Positions 35,101 to 48,570 of a stretch of 64,000 nucleotides of DNA are shown in pieces (within the stretch, counting starts at the first letter, position 1; every line of letters begins with the position of its first letter). Source of the DNA: Branchiostoma belcheri. Taxonomy: Eukaryota; Chordata; Leptocardii; Amphioxiformes; Branchiostomatidae. A model generated the notes under the pieces. That model saw nothing but the letters and a program-made list of their open reading frames with translations. It searched no databases and was not told where the DNA came from. Made by a program: the position numbers and the translations under genes. The stretch is from assembly GCF_001625305.1 (NCBI RefSeq), contig NW_017803943.1, positions 2,781,515 through 2,845,514 of the forward strand. Reading direction: 5' to 3'.

Positions 35101-35849
35101 TCTATGTCATTGTTCCTTCACGACCTTAGATATTTAGCTTTCTTGAAAAGTTGGCAGTATCCCAAATCGGGGCTAGATCTGTTTCTATATTTCTTAAATT
35201 CTAGTATGTTATATTTGAGAAGCATGGTATACATGTATTAATACATAGTGATGAACAGTGAATTACATTTAAGTTGTATTTTACACAAAAGTGCTGTTTT
35301 TAGAATCCACTAGTCTTTCTTACATCAAAGTCTTTCTTACATCAAATGTCAACAGAATATGTTCAAAATGTTGGCATATTCATAAATGGAAATCCAGGCT
35401 TGTTGGTGTAAGCAGGCTTGTCCAACAGTCATGACTTAAGTGTATTTTTAACTAAATATACATCCAGTATACGCGCATGCCATATCCGTAAAGTATCTAG
35501 TAATGATGCAGGGGTATAAAAAGGATGTATACACTTATACACAAGTAATAGACATTTATTAAAGGATCAGATCTGCCCTACGTAAGACGTCATATCCGCT
35601 AGCCATATTTGCTCAAAAGCTCTGGCAGCGTGACACACGACTTTGAGATATTAGCAACACTGGCCAAATTTGGCTGAATCTAAAATAGCACATTTAAGTG
35701 ATATTAAAGGTGAACAATATTCATAGAGAAGTCAAACTCTACTACTGGATAAGAAATGGAGATTACTTCAGACGTTTTGAGTGCCAACTGTTACAGTTGT
35801 CTAGAATGAACTGGTAGAACTCCAGTCAACACTCACTACATGTAAACAA

Positions 35850-36045
35850 GTTGCAGGGCCTGAAATACCACCTGCATACACAGCTTAGTGCAGGTGAAAT
35901 TGTAGCTTCTGTAGATATCTACCAAGACCTAACCTGCACTGATGCATGTTGTTTGAATGTGTGTGTGTTTGTGGGTTTTTGTTTGCTGTCCCCATGATCT
36001 GAGTTGTTACCACCTGTGAAATGCTGAATAAAGAATTCAAATGGT
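35850..36045 (+). repeat. Dispersed retroelement-like repeat
   Basis: CCTAACCTGCACTGAT and TTACCACCT in this order also occur at 572-650, and part of it near 50870-50960. This copy ends GCTGAATAAAGAATTCAAA, a poly(A)-signal-like tail. Class undetermined. Confidence 0.55.
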
Positions 36046-38050
36046 TCATCACTGTTTCCCCAGTGCTGGAATGAAAAAAAAGAAAAAGATTTTGCTTTGG
36101 AGACCCAAGTTTGCTTTCAGCCACTGGCCAGGGCTAGCCATGTCTTACCCTTCCAACCAACCTCTTTGATGCTCAGATTCGAATCAGACCCGTGAACTGA
36201 CAAATTGTTTCCTAGTTCGCCTAAAGCACAACATCTGCCAAAGCAAACCCACCAATCCCATGTGGGAAAATTTCCGCCTCTTTTAAAATCTCAGTAGAAA
36301 GTGGCAAAAACTCTTATATATGTCATCATGCTTGTTTTCAAGAAGCCAACCAGACCATTTCCATTAAGCGAGAGACACTCTGGAGATGTAGAGGCCCATG
36401 TATCATTTCTAATGGCGAGGTAGGGACAGCGAGTTTACTTTTCTCATCTATGGTCCATTTGTGCCGCAGCAGGCTGTTTATGTACACAGCACTGGGTGAG
36501 GAATGGCTGTGACAAAGTGTGGTAAGTTTCAGGCTTTAAAGCTGTTATATCCTGGGGTCTAGAACAGGGCTCCTTCTAGTCCAGCTCTAGACTTTTCTCC
36601 GTCCTTTTAGTATTTAGTTTTACGGTTTTAGTTTGACACACTAAAGCTGTGCCAAGCAACAATGGTTAGAGATATCTAGTTTTTGTTTTAAACCCTTTGC
36701 AATGCTGTTTTACTACATTTTTAAGGGATAAATGTTGGATATCTTGATTTTGTTTTTGTACAAATTTTGAGGCACTGTTGCAGACCTGAAGAAAATGTCA
36801 ATCATGATTTATTTTGCAAAAAAAAAAGTATTTGTCCTACCGTACGATTAACTATGGACCCTAACTGGAATTGACATATTAGTGGGCTGTCTATATGCCA
36901 GGAAAATGCCAACAAAAGCTAAAAGTTTAAGCAAAATATCAACAAAAGTCAAAAGTTTAAACACAAGTTAAAAGTTAAACTCTCTACATGTACATACAAC
37001 TCTGCTTGTCAAGTTGAAAATGGCAGTTGTCAATTACTGCATAGCAGCACGTGTAAATAAACGCACATGTCATTAAAATCACATTGGCCCAGCTGCCTTC
37101 AGCTCAGAATTCGAAGAAATCCTGATGTATATTGAGCTGCTATATATATATATTCCTCGAATCCATTTGGTTTATCGGTTGTAGACTACTAAGTCTTCCA
37201 GGAGGGTCAAAAATCCAGCTACAGAGTTGTCATGCAATCTGAAAATGTCAGTTACCATGCATGTAACTAAACATGACCGGAAAATCGTCTTAGCTCACCT
37301 GTAGCCAGCTTAAAATTTGTTTCCGTCAGCCCAGGTTCAGGGGGGGGGGCATTGCTGGGACAACGTGAGTGCCATCTAGGGGGGTCCAGGCTAGGGGCCT
37401 CCGTCCCCCAGGGGAAAAATTTTGGATTTAACATGCCTTCAAAAACACAATTTCCAATTTTAAAGATTTTTGTCAGTTTTGTTTGTTGAGGTTGACGGAT
37501 TGGTTTAACAATTTTTCTATCACACGCCGCAAAGTTCCGGTAATTAATGGCAAAACGGGCACTGGTTAGAGCCCTGCTTCAATGTAGAAGAAATCCTGAT
37601 GAATTGGTACTTAAAGAAGCTGTTGGGTTCCTTGATTCCCTGCTAAATGGCTGCATGGTTGCCATCTTCTTGGAAAGGAGGTGGTGATAAAAAGATCAGT
37701 TCTATATAAGATGATAGTAATTGCAGTCACTTTTCATGGACATCTTGCCTATGATTTGAAAAGGTAACAAATCAAAGCACTGTAAATACATCAAGGTTAT
37801 CTTTCTAGATCATCCTGTCAACTCCAAGTCAATGCAATATGGAGAGAGCTGCTGATGCCAGCTACATTTCAAGTAATTACTTGGGTAGTAAAACAGTGGA
37901 GCATGTAATCAGAATGGACAGTTGTACAATAGACAAGGTTGTAAGATTCAGATGGTAAGACAGGAGTGCAGAAAAGAGGACAATACCTAAATGAATGTTT
38001 GATATTGCTCCCATTTGGTGAATAGCTTGGTGAACATTAGACCTTATTTT

Positions 38051-38160
38051 AATGATAGTTGAAATTCAGTACCTGTATAAAGGTCCACGTTTTAGGAGTA
38101 AGTGAAATGATAGTTGAAATTCAGTACCTGTATAAAGGTCCACGTTTTAGGAGTAAGTGA
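38051..38160. repeat. Perfect 55-bp tandem duplication
   Basis: AATGATAGTTGAAATTCAGT begins at 38051 and again at 38106, and the two 55-bp units are identical as far as I can read. This suggests a very recent event or an assembly duplication. Confidence 0.95.
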
Positions 38161-38619
38161 AATGCTGTCTTTTTTGGCACAAGGAGGTTCCCCACCGATT
38201 TTCCTTATCTAAGCGTCTCATCAGATATTTACAAGAAATCCTCTGCGATGGGCGTGCCTTTTAACCACTTATTTCAGTATATGCAGTGGAAGCCAAAACA
38301 GTCGGCTTCAGAAGCCTGTTTTAAGCCCCTGTCTTAGGGCCCAGGCACGCGAGTTGTTTAGCAGGGTTCATGGTCAGGCCTTTCCGAGGGACCGGGCTTG
38401 TGGTGTGGTAAGCTCGCCAAATTGCCTCCAGTGGGAGCGAGGTCGGGGGTTAAAAGAACGGCGAGATTTTGCGGCAGAGTTCTGATAAGACGAGTGCTTG
38501 GGCTTCAGATGGAAGGTTATAACTGTTTATCTTTAGGGAATAGCCACAGGAGGTGTACATACAGACCTCCTGGATGTTGAACTTGTTCCAATAAGGAAAA
38601 TCTGTGTACAGTAAAGGAG

Positions 38620-39015
38620 ACTGGCGACAGATTGTGCAGGGATTTTGCAGCACGAAGTTGCATTTGGAAAGTACAGTGCAGTCAGGTAAGCGTGGACAAA
38701 ATATGATCTATATTCCTTGATGATTTAGAGGAAGGTGCCTTGAATGATGGTTTAGAGCAGACATGTTTGTATTTGGATTTTCTTAGATGTAAATGTTGAC
38801 TGGTGACAGATTGTGTGCAAGGATTTTGCAGCTAGCATGAAGTTGGAAAGTACAGTACAGTCAGGTAAGAGTGGACAAAATGCAATCTTATCTGAATGTC
38901 TAATGCGAGTTGTATTTGTCAACGTAAATTGTTTTGATGATTTTGTAGAAGAAGATTACCTTGATGATTCAGAGCAGATGTGTTTGTATTTGCATTTTGC
39001 TAACTGTACCTTGTA
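38620..39015. repeat. Diverged tandem duplication, offset 179-217 bp
   Basis: GACAGATTGTG at 38626 and 38805; GTACAG-GCAGTCAGGTAAG in both; CAGA-TGTTTGTATTTG at 38758 and 38975. An insertion in the second unit explains the growing offset. Confidence 0.85.
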
Positions 39016-39487
39016 ACTAGACCTTGACACTGTAGAAATTTGAAAAAGCTACTACCCTGGCTACTAGGAAAAAGATCAAGAGAAGGTTCCAAGTTGCGTG
39101 GTATTTTCTTGAAGTGCTCAACTACAGTAACGGCAGGGCATTAAAAAGCAGCTTCCGCGAAGACGCAGGTGTGAGATTGTGAGATGCCGGGTGTCAGGTG
39201 TGTGTAACACCATTAAGGAAAGAAGTTGAAAGGCAAAGTACTTCCAAACACGAACAACAAACAGTTGGAATGGAATATCATAGTCAAGCATTATGCTTAA
39301 ACTCAGAGAGTTACAAGCTTTACCTTTTAGTATACCCTTTACAGTTCCATAGAAAAATAGCAGAAAAAACACGACAAAGCAGGTTTTGTAACAAACAGAA
39401 TCACTGTTAGGTTCTTTCTTTTTCTCGCTTGACAAGAATTTTGACATGTATGTATAAGATATGTTGTAGAATCATAAGTCTGTAACA

Positions 39488-39563
39488 ATTCAGCACAATT
39501 CAGATGTACATGTACCATGTTCTTCTGCCAGGTTGATTTTTGTAATGAAATTGAAAAAAAGTT
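39488..39563 (+). repeat. Dispersed retroelement 3'-tail repeat
   Basis: ACAATTCAGATGTAC, CTTCTGCCAGGTTGATTTT and a GAAATTGAAA tail recur at 55160-55245 and 55280-55365. Confidence 0.55.
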
Positions 39564-41094
39564 GAATGGATCTATGGAAAAGAAGCTTCATTGTGTGAGA
39601 ACTATAGTAGCTAGGTAGACTATTAAGTCTTGGAAAGAATGAAGTAAGACGAAGAATGAAGATGAAGAACGTCGACCCTTGTACAGTCTAGGCAGTTGTC
39701 CAAGGTCATACTGTCACGTTTTTATTTCAGCTGAAGGATTGTAGCAGATATCACGGGTGACAGGCCAGACACTGTTTTCCAGTTCAAGTCTAGATCTCTT
39801 CTTAACGGAAGAGACATAACAAAACTCTTCCAACTTTTCACCGAGGGGGGGCAATGTGACCCACATGTCACTAGAATTTTTTCCGTGCCATTTTGTTTGC
39901 CAATTCACTAGTACTAGTGTAGTGCACTGTAAATTCATTGTACATGTACATGTACTTTTGCGGTGGTTTCATTTCATGGTAGGAGGGGAAGTGGTATATT
40001 TTTCATTTTTGAAAAAGAAGGAGAGTGCAATTCCAAGAACCAGTAATTATTATTGATTGAATTGGTGTGGTATTATGGTGGTGGCACAAATCTGCAATCA
40101 GTACTAAATAGAAATCACTCTTCCTGATATGAAAGTTTCGGAAAAGTTTGACACTACAGACAAATACGCACCACCGGTATTATATTAAAGCATCCCTAAT
40201 TTCCTGTGCGGAAGAAAATGTGTTTACGCTGCGAATCAAAGCTTGCGCAGACGTTGAGAAGATCGTGTTATGGATACAGAACTGTCGCTGGAACCAAATT
40301 AGACTTCCTTCAATCATATCGGCCGCCGTCCAGGGCCGGAATTACGGCTTACCGGAAATTGTACGCAGGCAGACGTGATTTGACAACATGGTCCAGCGGA
40401 CTGTTGCAGATGGGCAGATATGACTTGTAATGTCACACCGGATATTGTTGTGTTCACCCCAATTATATTCCTCTGATTAGTTCCTATGTAGTCTGAAATG
40501 TGATCATATAAATACTTGTCGGAGACTTTCCTTGTTTTTAATAACAGTTGAATTTTTCCTCATATTTGGCGATAGCATTCAGAAATTTCTGGATTTATTT
40601 CATACAAATCCTGTTTTCTAGATGGAGGTGTATCAAAATGTTTCTTTATGTCGTGTTGTACTTTGAATTTGAAATTTTCAAAACCCTTTACTTTTACCTC
40701 AAAGTATAGGTGCATGACAATGGTGTTCTCCCAATTCTTTGAAATGAAAACCATGAACTGTGAACTGTGATCTTATCAAGTATGTTGTTTTGCAGAAGAA
40801 AAATCCAACTGAGTGATAAAGAGTATGACAAGAAATGTCATCATTTCCCACAAATTGCCTGGTGCGTTATGACTGTTAATAGGATTATATATACTGGAAG
40901 CAGGGTAGCTTCGTGTGCGATAAGAGGATCATTGTACCTAAATGTATAAGCATTACTGCTGCATACATTACTGCCAGTCACCAATGCCTTGGTTTGCGGA
41001 TTTGTAGGGAAAATAATGGCATGAAACTACAGTCATGTACATCTACATGCCTGCAATGTTGAGGTGTATACAAATGTACATGTTGAAATATTGT

Positions 41095-41240
41095 GGTGCT
41101 GTATTGCAGTCAGTGGTTAAGTCACATGGACACGTGATTGAGAGGTTGTGGGTTCTAATCTTGGCTAGACATTCTTTCTTTGTGAAAACCATTACTAACA
41201 TCTTTACCTGACTACCTTGCTCCACCCAGTTGCAAAATGT
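41095..41240 (+). mobile_element. tRNA-derived SINE fragment
   Basis: Contains CAGTGGTTAAGTCACATGG (A-box-like), GAGGTTGTGGGTTCTAATC (B-box-like) and CCACCCAGTTGCAAAATG. The same order occurs at 49725-49865 and 61950-62095. Confidence 0.55.
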
Positions 41241-44200
41241 GTACCTGCAGAACTTCCATTACTAGAAGAAGAGCACCATAAGGAATTTATTGATGTACTG
41301 CAGATTTAATGGAATATGTATGGGGACTGCATACATGATCAGACTCTTAATATAAAGTATTCATACTGAATAAATCTTTGTCACTGTATATCATTCAAAT
41401 TTGTTACGTACGTGTACGTGATTTTTACTTCTTAGAAAAAGGCTGGCAGATATTATTTGCGTTCTTAGTACAACACCCACCTATAGCATGGTTGCATAAT
41501 ATTACTTACATGTATATTCCCAATGCCAATTGCCATCCCACTTCAGTGGCAAACTGTTTCATCAATCTTCACAGTAAGAAAAGTAGACAAGTGTGGGAGG
41601 TTGAACTGTGTGTTTCTTGAGTATCAAAATAATATATTTCATCTAAGGCAAACAATCTACCCACTTGTCCATTGCAACGGTCAGCAAAGATAGAGTCAGG
41701 CGGCTTATCTAAATAAGGAGTAGAAAGAGTTTCTTTCCAGTAAAACCCACACCCCAAGACTAGAGAAATCCACCCACTTGCAAGCTGTCACTGTCCCTGT
41801 CCTGTACCACAAACTCTTGTGTGGGATAAGTACATCCAGACAAGGCTTAGCATGACCGATTAGGACCACTGGTAGTCTGTGTAATTGGCCAGTCACCTTG
41901 GGGGTATTAAATGGAGGGGAGAGTCAAAGATATAAAGTGCTGTCGGCATCATTAGTGCTTGTCCCTAGATGGACCTAAAACCCTTTCACCGGTTTTGTGC
42001 ATGTATTAGTGCGTACATCTGTTTGTGTATGCATTATCCTTTGGATGGCTCTGTTGTATGTTTGCAGGAAATGTAAGCTTATCAGCTTGGCTGGATTCAG
42101 GTGTTACATCTTAATTAGTTCCTCCTGGCTTTCAGCAGATTTTGGACACCTGAGGCCTTCCTCAGGCCAGTTCTTGGAATGTCCTGGCAACAAGTTGGTG
42201 AAAGTACAGACAAAGTGATTATGAAATCTGCCATATTCAGCAGTTGAAGTCATTAATCTTTCGGTACAAACCGGAATTCTGTAAACCAACTTATCACTTA
42301 ATAAATGTCTTGAACTTCTCTCCCAAGGATTGCTAATTGAATCATGTCGTTAAGATTATCCATTTAATTTAGGTCAAATCGAGGACTGAAAATTTAAGGG
42401 GTCCATTGGGGAAAGGTTCTCAAACAGAAAAGTTTTTTGCTGTTGACTGAAGCCAATATGTGATGCCATTACTGCTCTGGCTGCAGACTGTCTGTTACAG
42501 ACTAAACTTGTATTTGGGGACTTGGAGTGGTTGATAAGAAATGGCCAGGATTTTTACATGCTACCCTCCCTCCACTAAAAATCCAAGCCATTTCTTATTA
42601 GACACCCCAACCTCCCCAAATGAAACCTCTGCTTGTAGAATACTATACTCTAAACTTGACTGAATGCTCTGCAGCCAACAGATGATGATGATGGCACCAT
42701 TTTGTACTAGCATCCTGATTCACGACTTGGGAATGGCAAGACTATAGGAGAACCGCTGTTTTCGCTTCCATTTATGCCACGAGGGCATTAGACCGTGGAT
42801 GTTGCTACTGTACACTCCGACTAGTCTTAATGTACACATCTGTCTGTAAGTCTGGCCAAAAACCCTGCCAGCTTCCTTGCCCAGAATTTTTGTGTGAACC
42901 TCTGTCTCCTCCAGGTCATGACTTTTCACCAGCGGAGGATAAAACTTCCTGGGAAGTCGGCCAAAAACTTTCTTAAAATTCTCCCTACCTCCTCCTAGAC
43001 CTAAGTCCCGTTCCCATCGCAGTTGTCAAAGCAATTTGAATTCGGATTAGACAGTTTGCGACTCTGAATGCTTCCTTTCAGAATGAAATCAAATTATGTC
43101 CAATCTCGTTGAATCTGGTTAGATCCACCTTTTGTAGACGGGTTTGAGACAGATTTTACGGTAATTTGATTTAAGCGTGGAGGCTCAGGTCCAAGTTTTG
43201 TGACGTCACACTTTGGCGTACGTGTTGTCGGCAGACTTTACCGTGTGAACTCATTTTGCCCTGCTTTTTCCCGGCTGTATTGTGTATGCCATTACCTGTG
43301 TCTGATGGAGATAATACCATTAAAACTTGCCACCCATGTACATTGTAAACTCAAGAAGTACTGTATATATGCTATAAAGCCTATCCGAGGGATCCGATGT
43401 AGATTAGATTTGAAATGGAAGAAAAATTTAACAGTCGCAACAGCTCTGTTAATGTACATTCTTTTATGTATAAAAAGAATAATTATTATAGTATACCGGT
43501 AGTTACAATGGGAAATTTTATGGTCTATGGCAAGACTGCGCAAGATGGCCAGTAGGAATTACCGGTTAGTAGAGGTCGACATATGGGAAAGTTGGAAATT
43601 CAAGTAATGTTAACAATATATTCAAAATGTCACATGTCAAGTTAGAAAATGAAAGACACAGGCAGACATAGGAAATGACATAGCATTACGTGGTAGTGGG
43701 AGGATGTATATGTCAGCTGGACACAACACAGATGTGTGTTGTGGTGGTTGATCACTATCATTTAAAATTTGATATATCCCATTACATGCCATCATCACAT
43801 TATGGGTCCTGAAATAGTATGTTATCTCAACTGTAAAATCTCTGTTTACACAATGTTACAGCTTTAAGGTCACATAGATAACTGTAACTGTACGGTCAAT
43901 TGGCTTTTGTAAGGCTGTAGGGGCAGTGGGTTGGGAAAAGGTAGAATATGGTGGTGATTTTAGGATGAAGAAAATAATGTCAATCGTGATTGGAGGTTTA
44001 GGACAGCACTCACTGTGATCTTTTATTTAACATGTCATTAATCGTACTCAGAAAATCAGTTGGAATCACGTTGATTGTCAAACCTGAAAGAACACGGAAG
44101 CACAGTCATTAAAGTCATTGTATAGTTCATTCTACCTGTTGCATAATGTATGTTTACGAGTATGATCTTAGAAAGTGGTGAATCAAACATACTTGAACAG

Positions 44201-44629
44201 ATTAGAGTGAAGTGGAGGGATTTTGTATTTATTGTAGAGTTCATACATGTAATCTACCTGTTACTTAGGGTTTGCAGTCTGGTCTTCTCAGAAAGTACCA
44301 AACCTATTCATGAAACAACAGATTTCGAAGAAAGCGTTTTAATAAAGAAGTCATTTTCAGGATTATCATCAATCTCATCTATCATGGCTCATTTTCTCAG
44401 TGGTAAAGGCAGCGCCATTTTCATTAATAAGACTTGTTGGACTAGCTCTCTACCACATGATGAATTAGTGACAAATTGCGTATTTTGAAAGGTCGACACC
44501 TGTAATTGCGATTGGTTCGTCGCCGGACGGGAAAGCTGATCATCCAGTTTCTGTACGAAAACAAATTTGTCTGGAACGCCGCTGTCGTAGGTGTAGGTGT
44601 GTAATTATATTACGTACAGCCTTCAGACA

Positions 44630-44712
44630 CACAATAACATTGGTTTCCAAGATGTTTATGTAGATTATGCTACTATAACATTGGCTTCCAAGATGTTTGT
44701 GTTGTAAGATAT
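44630..44712. repeat. 41-bp tandem duplication
   Basis: ATAACATTGGTTTCCAAGAT at 44634 and ATAACATTGGCTTCCAAGAT at 44675, each followed by GTTT. Confidence 0.85.
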
Positions 44713-45685
44713 GCTTCTCCTGAAGTCTCTGATCAGTTAAAAGTTTTTTGTTGGAGTAAACTTCAAAATATGCTTAAGTACCAGTTTATGATATCATATA
44801 GGCATTAAGTATTCTTCACACAAATTTACAGAGACTGTCATTGATGCAATGTTTTGGTTATGTCATTTTATTGTCAACTTTGTGTTGATGAAAACAGGTG
44901 TGTGATAAAGGCACGTGAAAGGGAGACATGTGTTCTTGAAATGGGGGCAAGATGCACTTTTTAAACCCCCCCATTTCTTGCCACTGGCTATCTGCTGTCA
45001 ACAAGATGTGCTCATATAATTGATTTATGTATAAAAGGTATTTGATAACATTAATCTTAATATGTTTCTGCATAACTACATGTAAAGCTATCACAAAAGT
45101 CATATTGTAAGTACAGCACTTTTTTCTGTATCAACTCTACATCTACATGTATGTACGTGTATAATGTTGATACTTGTAAAAACCAAAAAAGTTCCCCAAT
45201 GAGACTTCCAACTGTAGGGATGACCATTTTCGCTGAATTTCAGTAAGGAACTTCCTGCATATTTGATGAGTCACGAATGACGCAGTGGTTCTTGACATCC
45301 AGTAAGAGCAGAGTAACTTTTTTTCTCAGGAAATTTTTTTTCACAGCCGGAGGCCTTCCTGCTGACAACTACCAACTACGTAATTCTCGGCAGGTGGTAT
45401 TGTACATTGTTCCAAAGTCATTGCCACCTATAGGCCCACTCATGTAATGGTTTCTGGAAGCAATTTGCTCCCACCCTCTAGCCAACAGGGAAAATACTTG
45501 CCAACTGCTGAGTGCTTCATGTTAACAGTTTGAACTAACCCACCAAGGCAAACTACATCGATGTACTAACATGCTAAAGTGGTCTGAGTTGAACTTCTGG
45601 GAATTTTCTTGCTGCCATCTCAGCCTTCATTGCTTGCGTCAGCAAGGAGCTTGGAGGAAGAAATCTGAGCTTCACAGTTTCCTTT

Positions 45686-45790
45686 GAAAGGTTAGAAAAT
45701 ATCCAGTTTTGAACATTGGCGGCTTAAACTTGTTTGTTAAAGGTTAGAAAAAATCCAGTTTTGAACATTAGCGACTGAAACTTGTGTGCC
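45686..45790. repeat. 52-bp tandem duplication
   Basis: AAAGGTTAGAAAA followed by ATCCAGTTTTGAACATT starts near 45688 and again near 45740. Confidence 0.9.
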
Positions 45791-46024
45791 AGGATTTGTG
45801 CCTGCTTTTAGACCATGCCAGGCCATGTACGTAACTGTTGTGCAAATTGTAGCAAGATGTTTTTAGCACTTGGCAAACCTCCATTACAAAGTTTTGCAGG
45901 CTTGATGTTGGTCACCAGGGATCGCCAACCAACTGAAATAAAGGCGAAGAAGTGCGTCATTGGGTACAGTGTTCATCATTGTTTCACACCTAAACGCATA
46001 ATCTCCTATGACGATGGGCCCTAA

Positions 46025-46386
46025 GGCCACACCAATTTAATTTCTTGGTTAACGGATTCGCCTCTTCATTTTTTTCTGATTTGCAAATAAAAATAAAAAT
46101 TCAGAATCAACTGCAAAATGCTCATATTTTGCCCTGAACAGTTGAAAACAGTCCTTTTCTTACTACCTTGTTACAGTCATTCCATCTATCAATGCAGTGC
46201 TACCATTAAAAGTTCAAAATTCATTGTTTAAATTTTGAACCAGCCTGGTGTGCTTACTTCATGGCTCCTATCGTACCATTTTGGGCCATAATAGGATGCC
46301 TAGGCCTTGTTTTTTTTTTTTTCGCCCGCCCGCTCCATTATTTTTATAGAAAAATCCGTTAACCAAGAAATTAAATTGGTGTGGCC
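46025..46386. mobile_element. PIF/Harbinger-type MITE, copy 2 (same family as 8206-8573)
   Basis: Same inverted termini (GGCCACACCAATTTAATTTC) and the same interior as copy 1, with few differences, flanked by TAA at 46022-46024 and 46387-46389. The TWA duplication at an unrelated site confirms the element boundaries. Confidence 0.9.
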
Positions 46387-46394
46387 TAAGGTTA

Positions 46395-46700
46395 CATTAA
46401 AAACCAGCAGGCTCGATAAATGTTGCAATTCACTTTGAGTTTAACGATTGAACGTCAGATAAGGTAAACAGTTACTGTACAAATGTATGTTCACCGGCAA
46501 TACAAGGGAAAGGATATTACCAAAATGTTGCTGCCAATATCACTTGCACAACCAAGATTACCTGAAAACCCGCAGGCTAGATGATTGTTGCAATGGCAAT
46601 GGCTTTAACAAATGAATGTCAGGTAGATAAACTGTATGTTTACCGGCATACAAAGGAGATTAATAAAATTTTGCTTCTAATATCACTTGTACAACCAAAT
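46395..46700. repeat. Tandem duplication, period 143-165 bp
   Basis: ACCAGCAGGCT at 46403 and ACCCGCAGGCT at 46568; ATATCACTTG-ACAACCA at 46537 and 46680. It starts right after the MITE. Confidence 0.85.
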
Positions 46701-46983
46701 TTCAATGTAAGAGATTAGAAATACATGTACATGTGACTATGCAGTCACCCATCAAAATCAAATAGCATGTATTATTCCTATGAATGAGTCCCAGGCTCAC
46801 CCTAACATTTGAAGTCAGAAAACGCTTTCTTGTTTCAGCGGGAAAGTCTATTACAGCTCCCTGTAGTATTCGATAATTGCTATCGTGTGATCTTCTATGC
46901 AGTCAGCTAAGGAGGCCCATGAGGAACCTGGGCTCAGTGAAGAACTGCCTTGTTTTATGCATCAGTGTCTTTACATATGTACC

Positions 46984-47306
46984 CAGGGCTCAAAAAACCT
47001 TAGTGCACCAAAAATTGGAGCTGTGTACCCAATTTTGTTTGGTGGGGGTACCAGTACTAGTGCACCCAAATATTTCCATATTCATGTAAAGATGTTAAAT
47101 GTATAGTACATGTAGTATACAGCATATTCTTGACATTTAAGTGTCAGAATAGTAAGAAAATCTTTGATGTAGCATTTTTTTTTTCAAAATGAAACATTAC
47201 TAGTTTTTGCTAACATTCTACTTACCGGTACTTCATTTTATATGGTGCACACCCAATTTCTTGGGTTCGGTGCACCAGTATTCCCAAAAATGAATTTCTA
47301 GCCCTG
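46984..47306. mobile_element. hAT-like MITE
   Basis: A 323-bp element with ends CAGGGCTCAAAA and ATTTCTAGCCCTG, each with a TGCACC or GGTGCA block about 20-35 bp inside. TGTACC flanks both sides (46978-46983, 47307-47312). hAT elements normally duplicate 8 bp, so class is tentative. Confidence 0.6.
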
Positions 47307-47639
47307 TGTACCACACCTATTGTCACATGCAAAATGTAGAAAACAGGAGCTTCCGTGTGTACGAGATATTCCATCATCTAGAGGATATTTGCCTGTGTCG
47401 TTTCCTGTATTACAACAGTACAAGGTGAATGTGTGTGTCATATGTGTACCCAGCATGATCCACATGACTCCGGTGTGCAAATACATTATGGAAATGCAGC
47501 TCTGTCTCTGCCTCAGTGACGAAACCGGGGACCTTGCCTCGTAGGCATGGTTATGTAAAAGATGCATGCACCGATGCCTTATATGGGCAACATAGGATCA
47601 TTTCGTCGCTAGCGCAACCAAACTCGGAGCGGCTGCTTG

Positions 47640-47751
47640 CGTCATCTGGACCCTTTGAACAGGTACATATAGCTTAGGCAGGTAGCGGGAGAATAAAAAG
47701 CTCAGGTGGCAGCTTGGCTTGCGACTCGGAGCTTGCAAACTGCACGGTACG
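47640..47751 (+). promoter_or_regulatory. Candidate alternative promoter and first exon
   Basis: CpG-containing island-like stretch with a TATA-like GAATAAAAAG near 47690, a plausible start about 30 bp downstream, and a strong donor at 47752 (GTACG, then GTAAGT). If transcribed it would splice to the 53900 exon and cut the first intron from 28.7 to 6.1 kb. No transcript evidence. Confidence 0.3.
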
Positions 47752-48212
47752 GTAAGTGCTGTCTTCCTCAGCCAAAGCTTCCATTGTGTTTCCTATATTG
47801 TAGTGAATCGGTTGAGTACCCCATCAGAATGAAAAGAGAGAACTACGTATGTATTCTTACTTTTAGAACGTGTAACATATAGTATCGTTTACGAGAAATT
47901 GTCTCAGATGTACAGTTCCCACAAAATACATTGTACCGGTGCTTTTATTTCGTGCCGGAAATCATAGCAAGAGCACTGCTAGTTCCAATATAACTTCTAA
48001 ATCATCACGATTGATCAGTGATGTTAGGTAGATGTATTGTGATGTTGCTGGTTTGCAAGACTCTCTGTTGGCTATTAATCAATGAGGGTAATCCTGATAC
48101 ATATGACATCGTCAGGCTAAGCAGTTTCGTCCGTCCGTAGCACGTTTTTCCGAGTAGTTCCTGGAAAATGATCCATCATACGTGTACACGCACGCATCAG
48201 CCATGGAAACAA

Positions 48213-48570
48213 CAGGTATTCAAATGTACCCGGTAATCCTTGGAGTATGTACATGTATGTAGCTTGTAGTCAGGCGGTAGAAGGTATTGAAGACTGCTCA
48301 GTAACTGAAATGGTAAGAATTTGTCATTTGCAGTCCTTTTGTAATCCAATTACAATGTTGTGTGAATTTAAAAGGAGTTTTTACACAATGTCATGGCAGG
48401 TATTCAAATGTATCGGGTAATCCAAGTACGTAGCTTATACAGGCGGTAGAAGGTTTTGAAGACTGCTCAGTAACTGACTGGTAAGAATTTGTCATTTGCA
48501 GTCCTTTTGAAATTTGATTACAATGTTGTGTGAAGTTCAAAGCAGTTTTCGCACATGTATAATCCCGGTG
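48213..48570. repeat. Tandem duplication, period 168-184 bp
   Basis: CAGGTATTCAAATGTA at 48213 and 48397; GAAGACTGCTCAGTAACTG at 48289 and 48458; GTCATTTGCAGTCCTTTTG at 48323 and 48491. Both units keep a TGGTAAGAAT and a TTTGCAG, so each carries donor- and acceptor-like words. About 0.5 kb after the candidate alternative promoter. Confidence 0.92.

Noticed and set aside
40140..40440. CpG-richer stretch as a coding exon or promoter
   Set aside because: Overlapping frames of about 75 codons have no known motif, and no splice or TATA signal is convincing.
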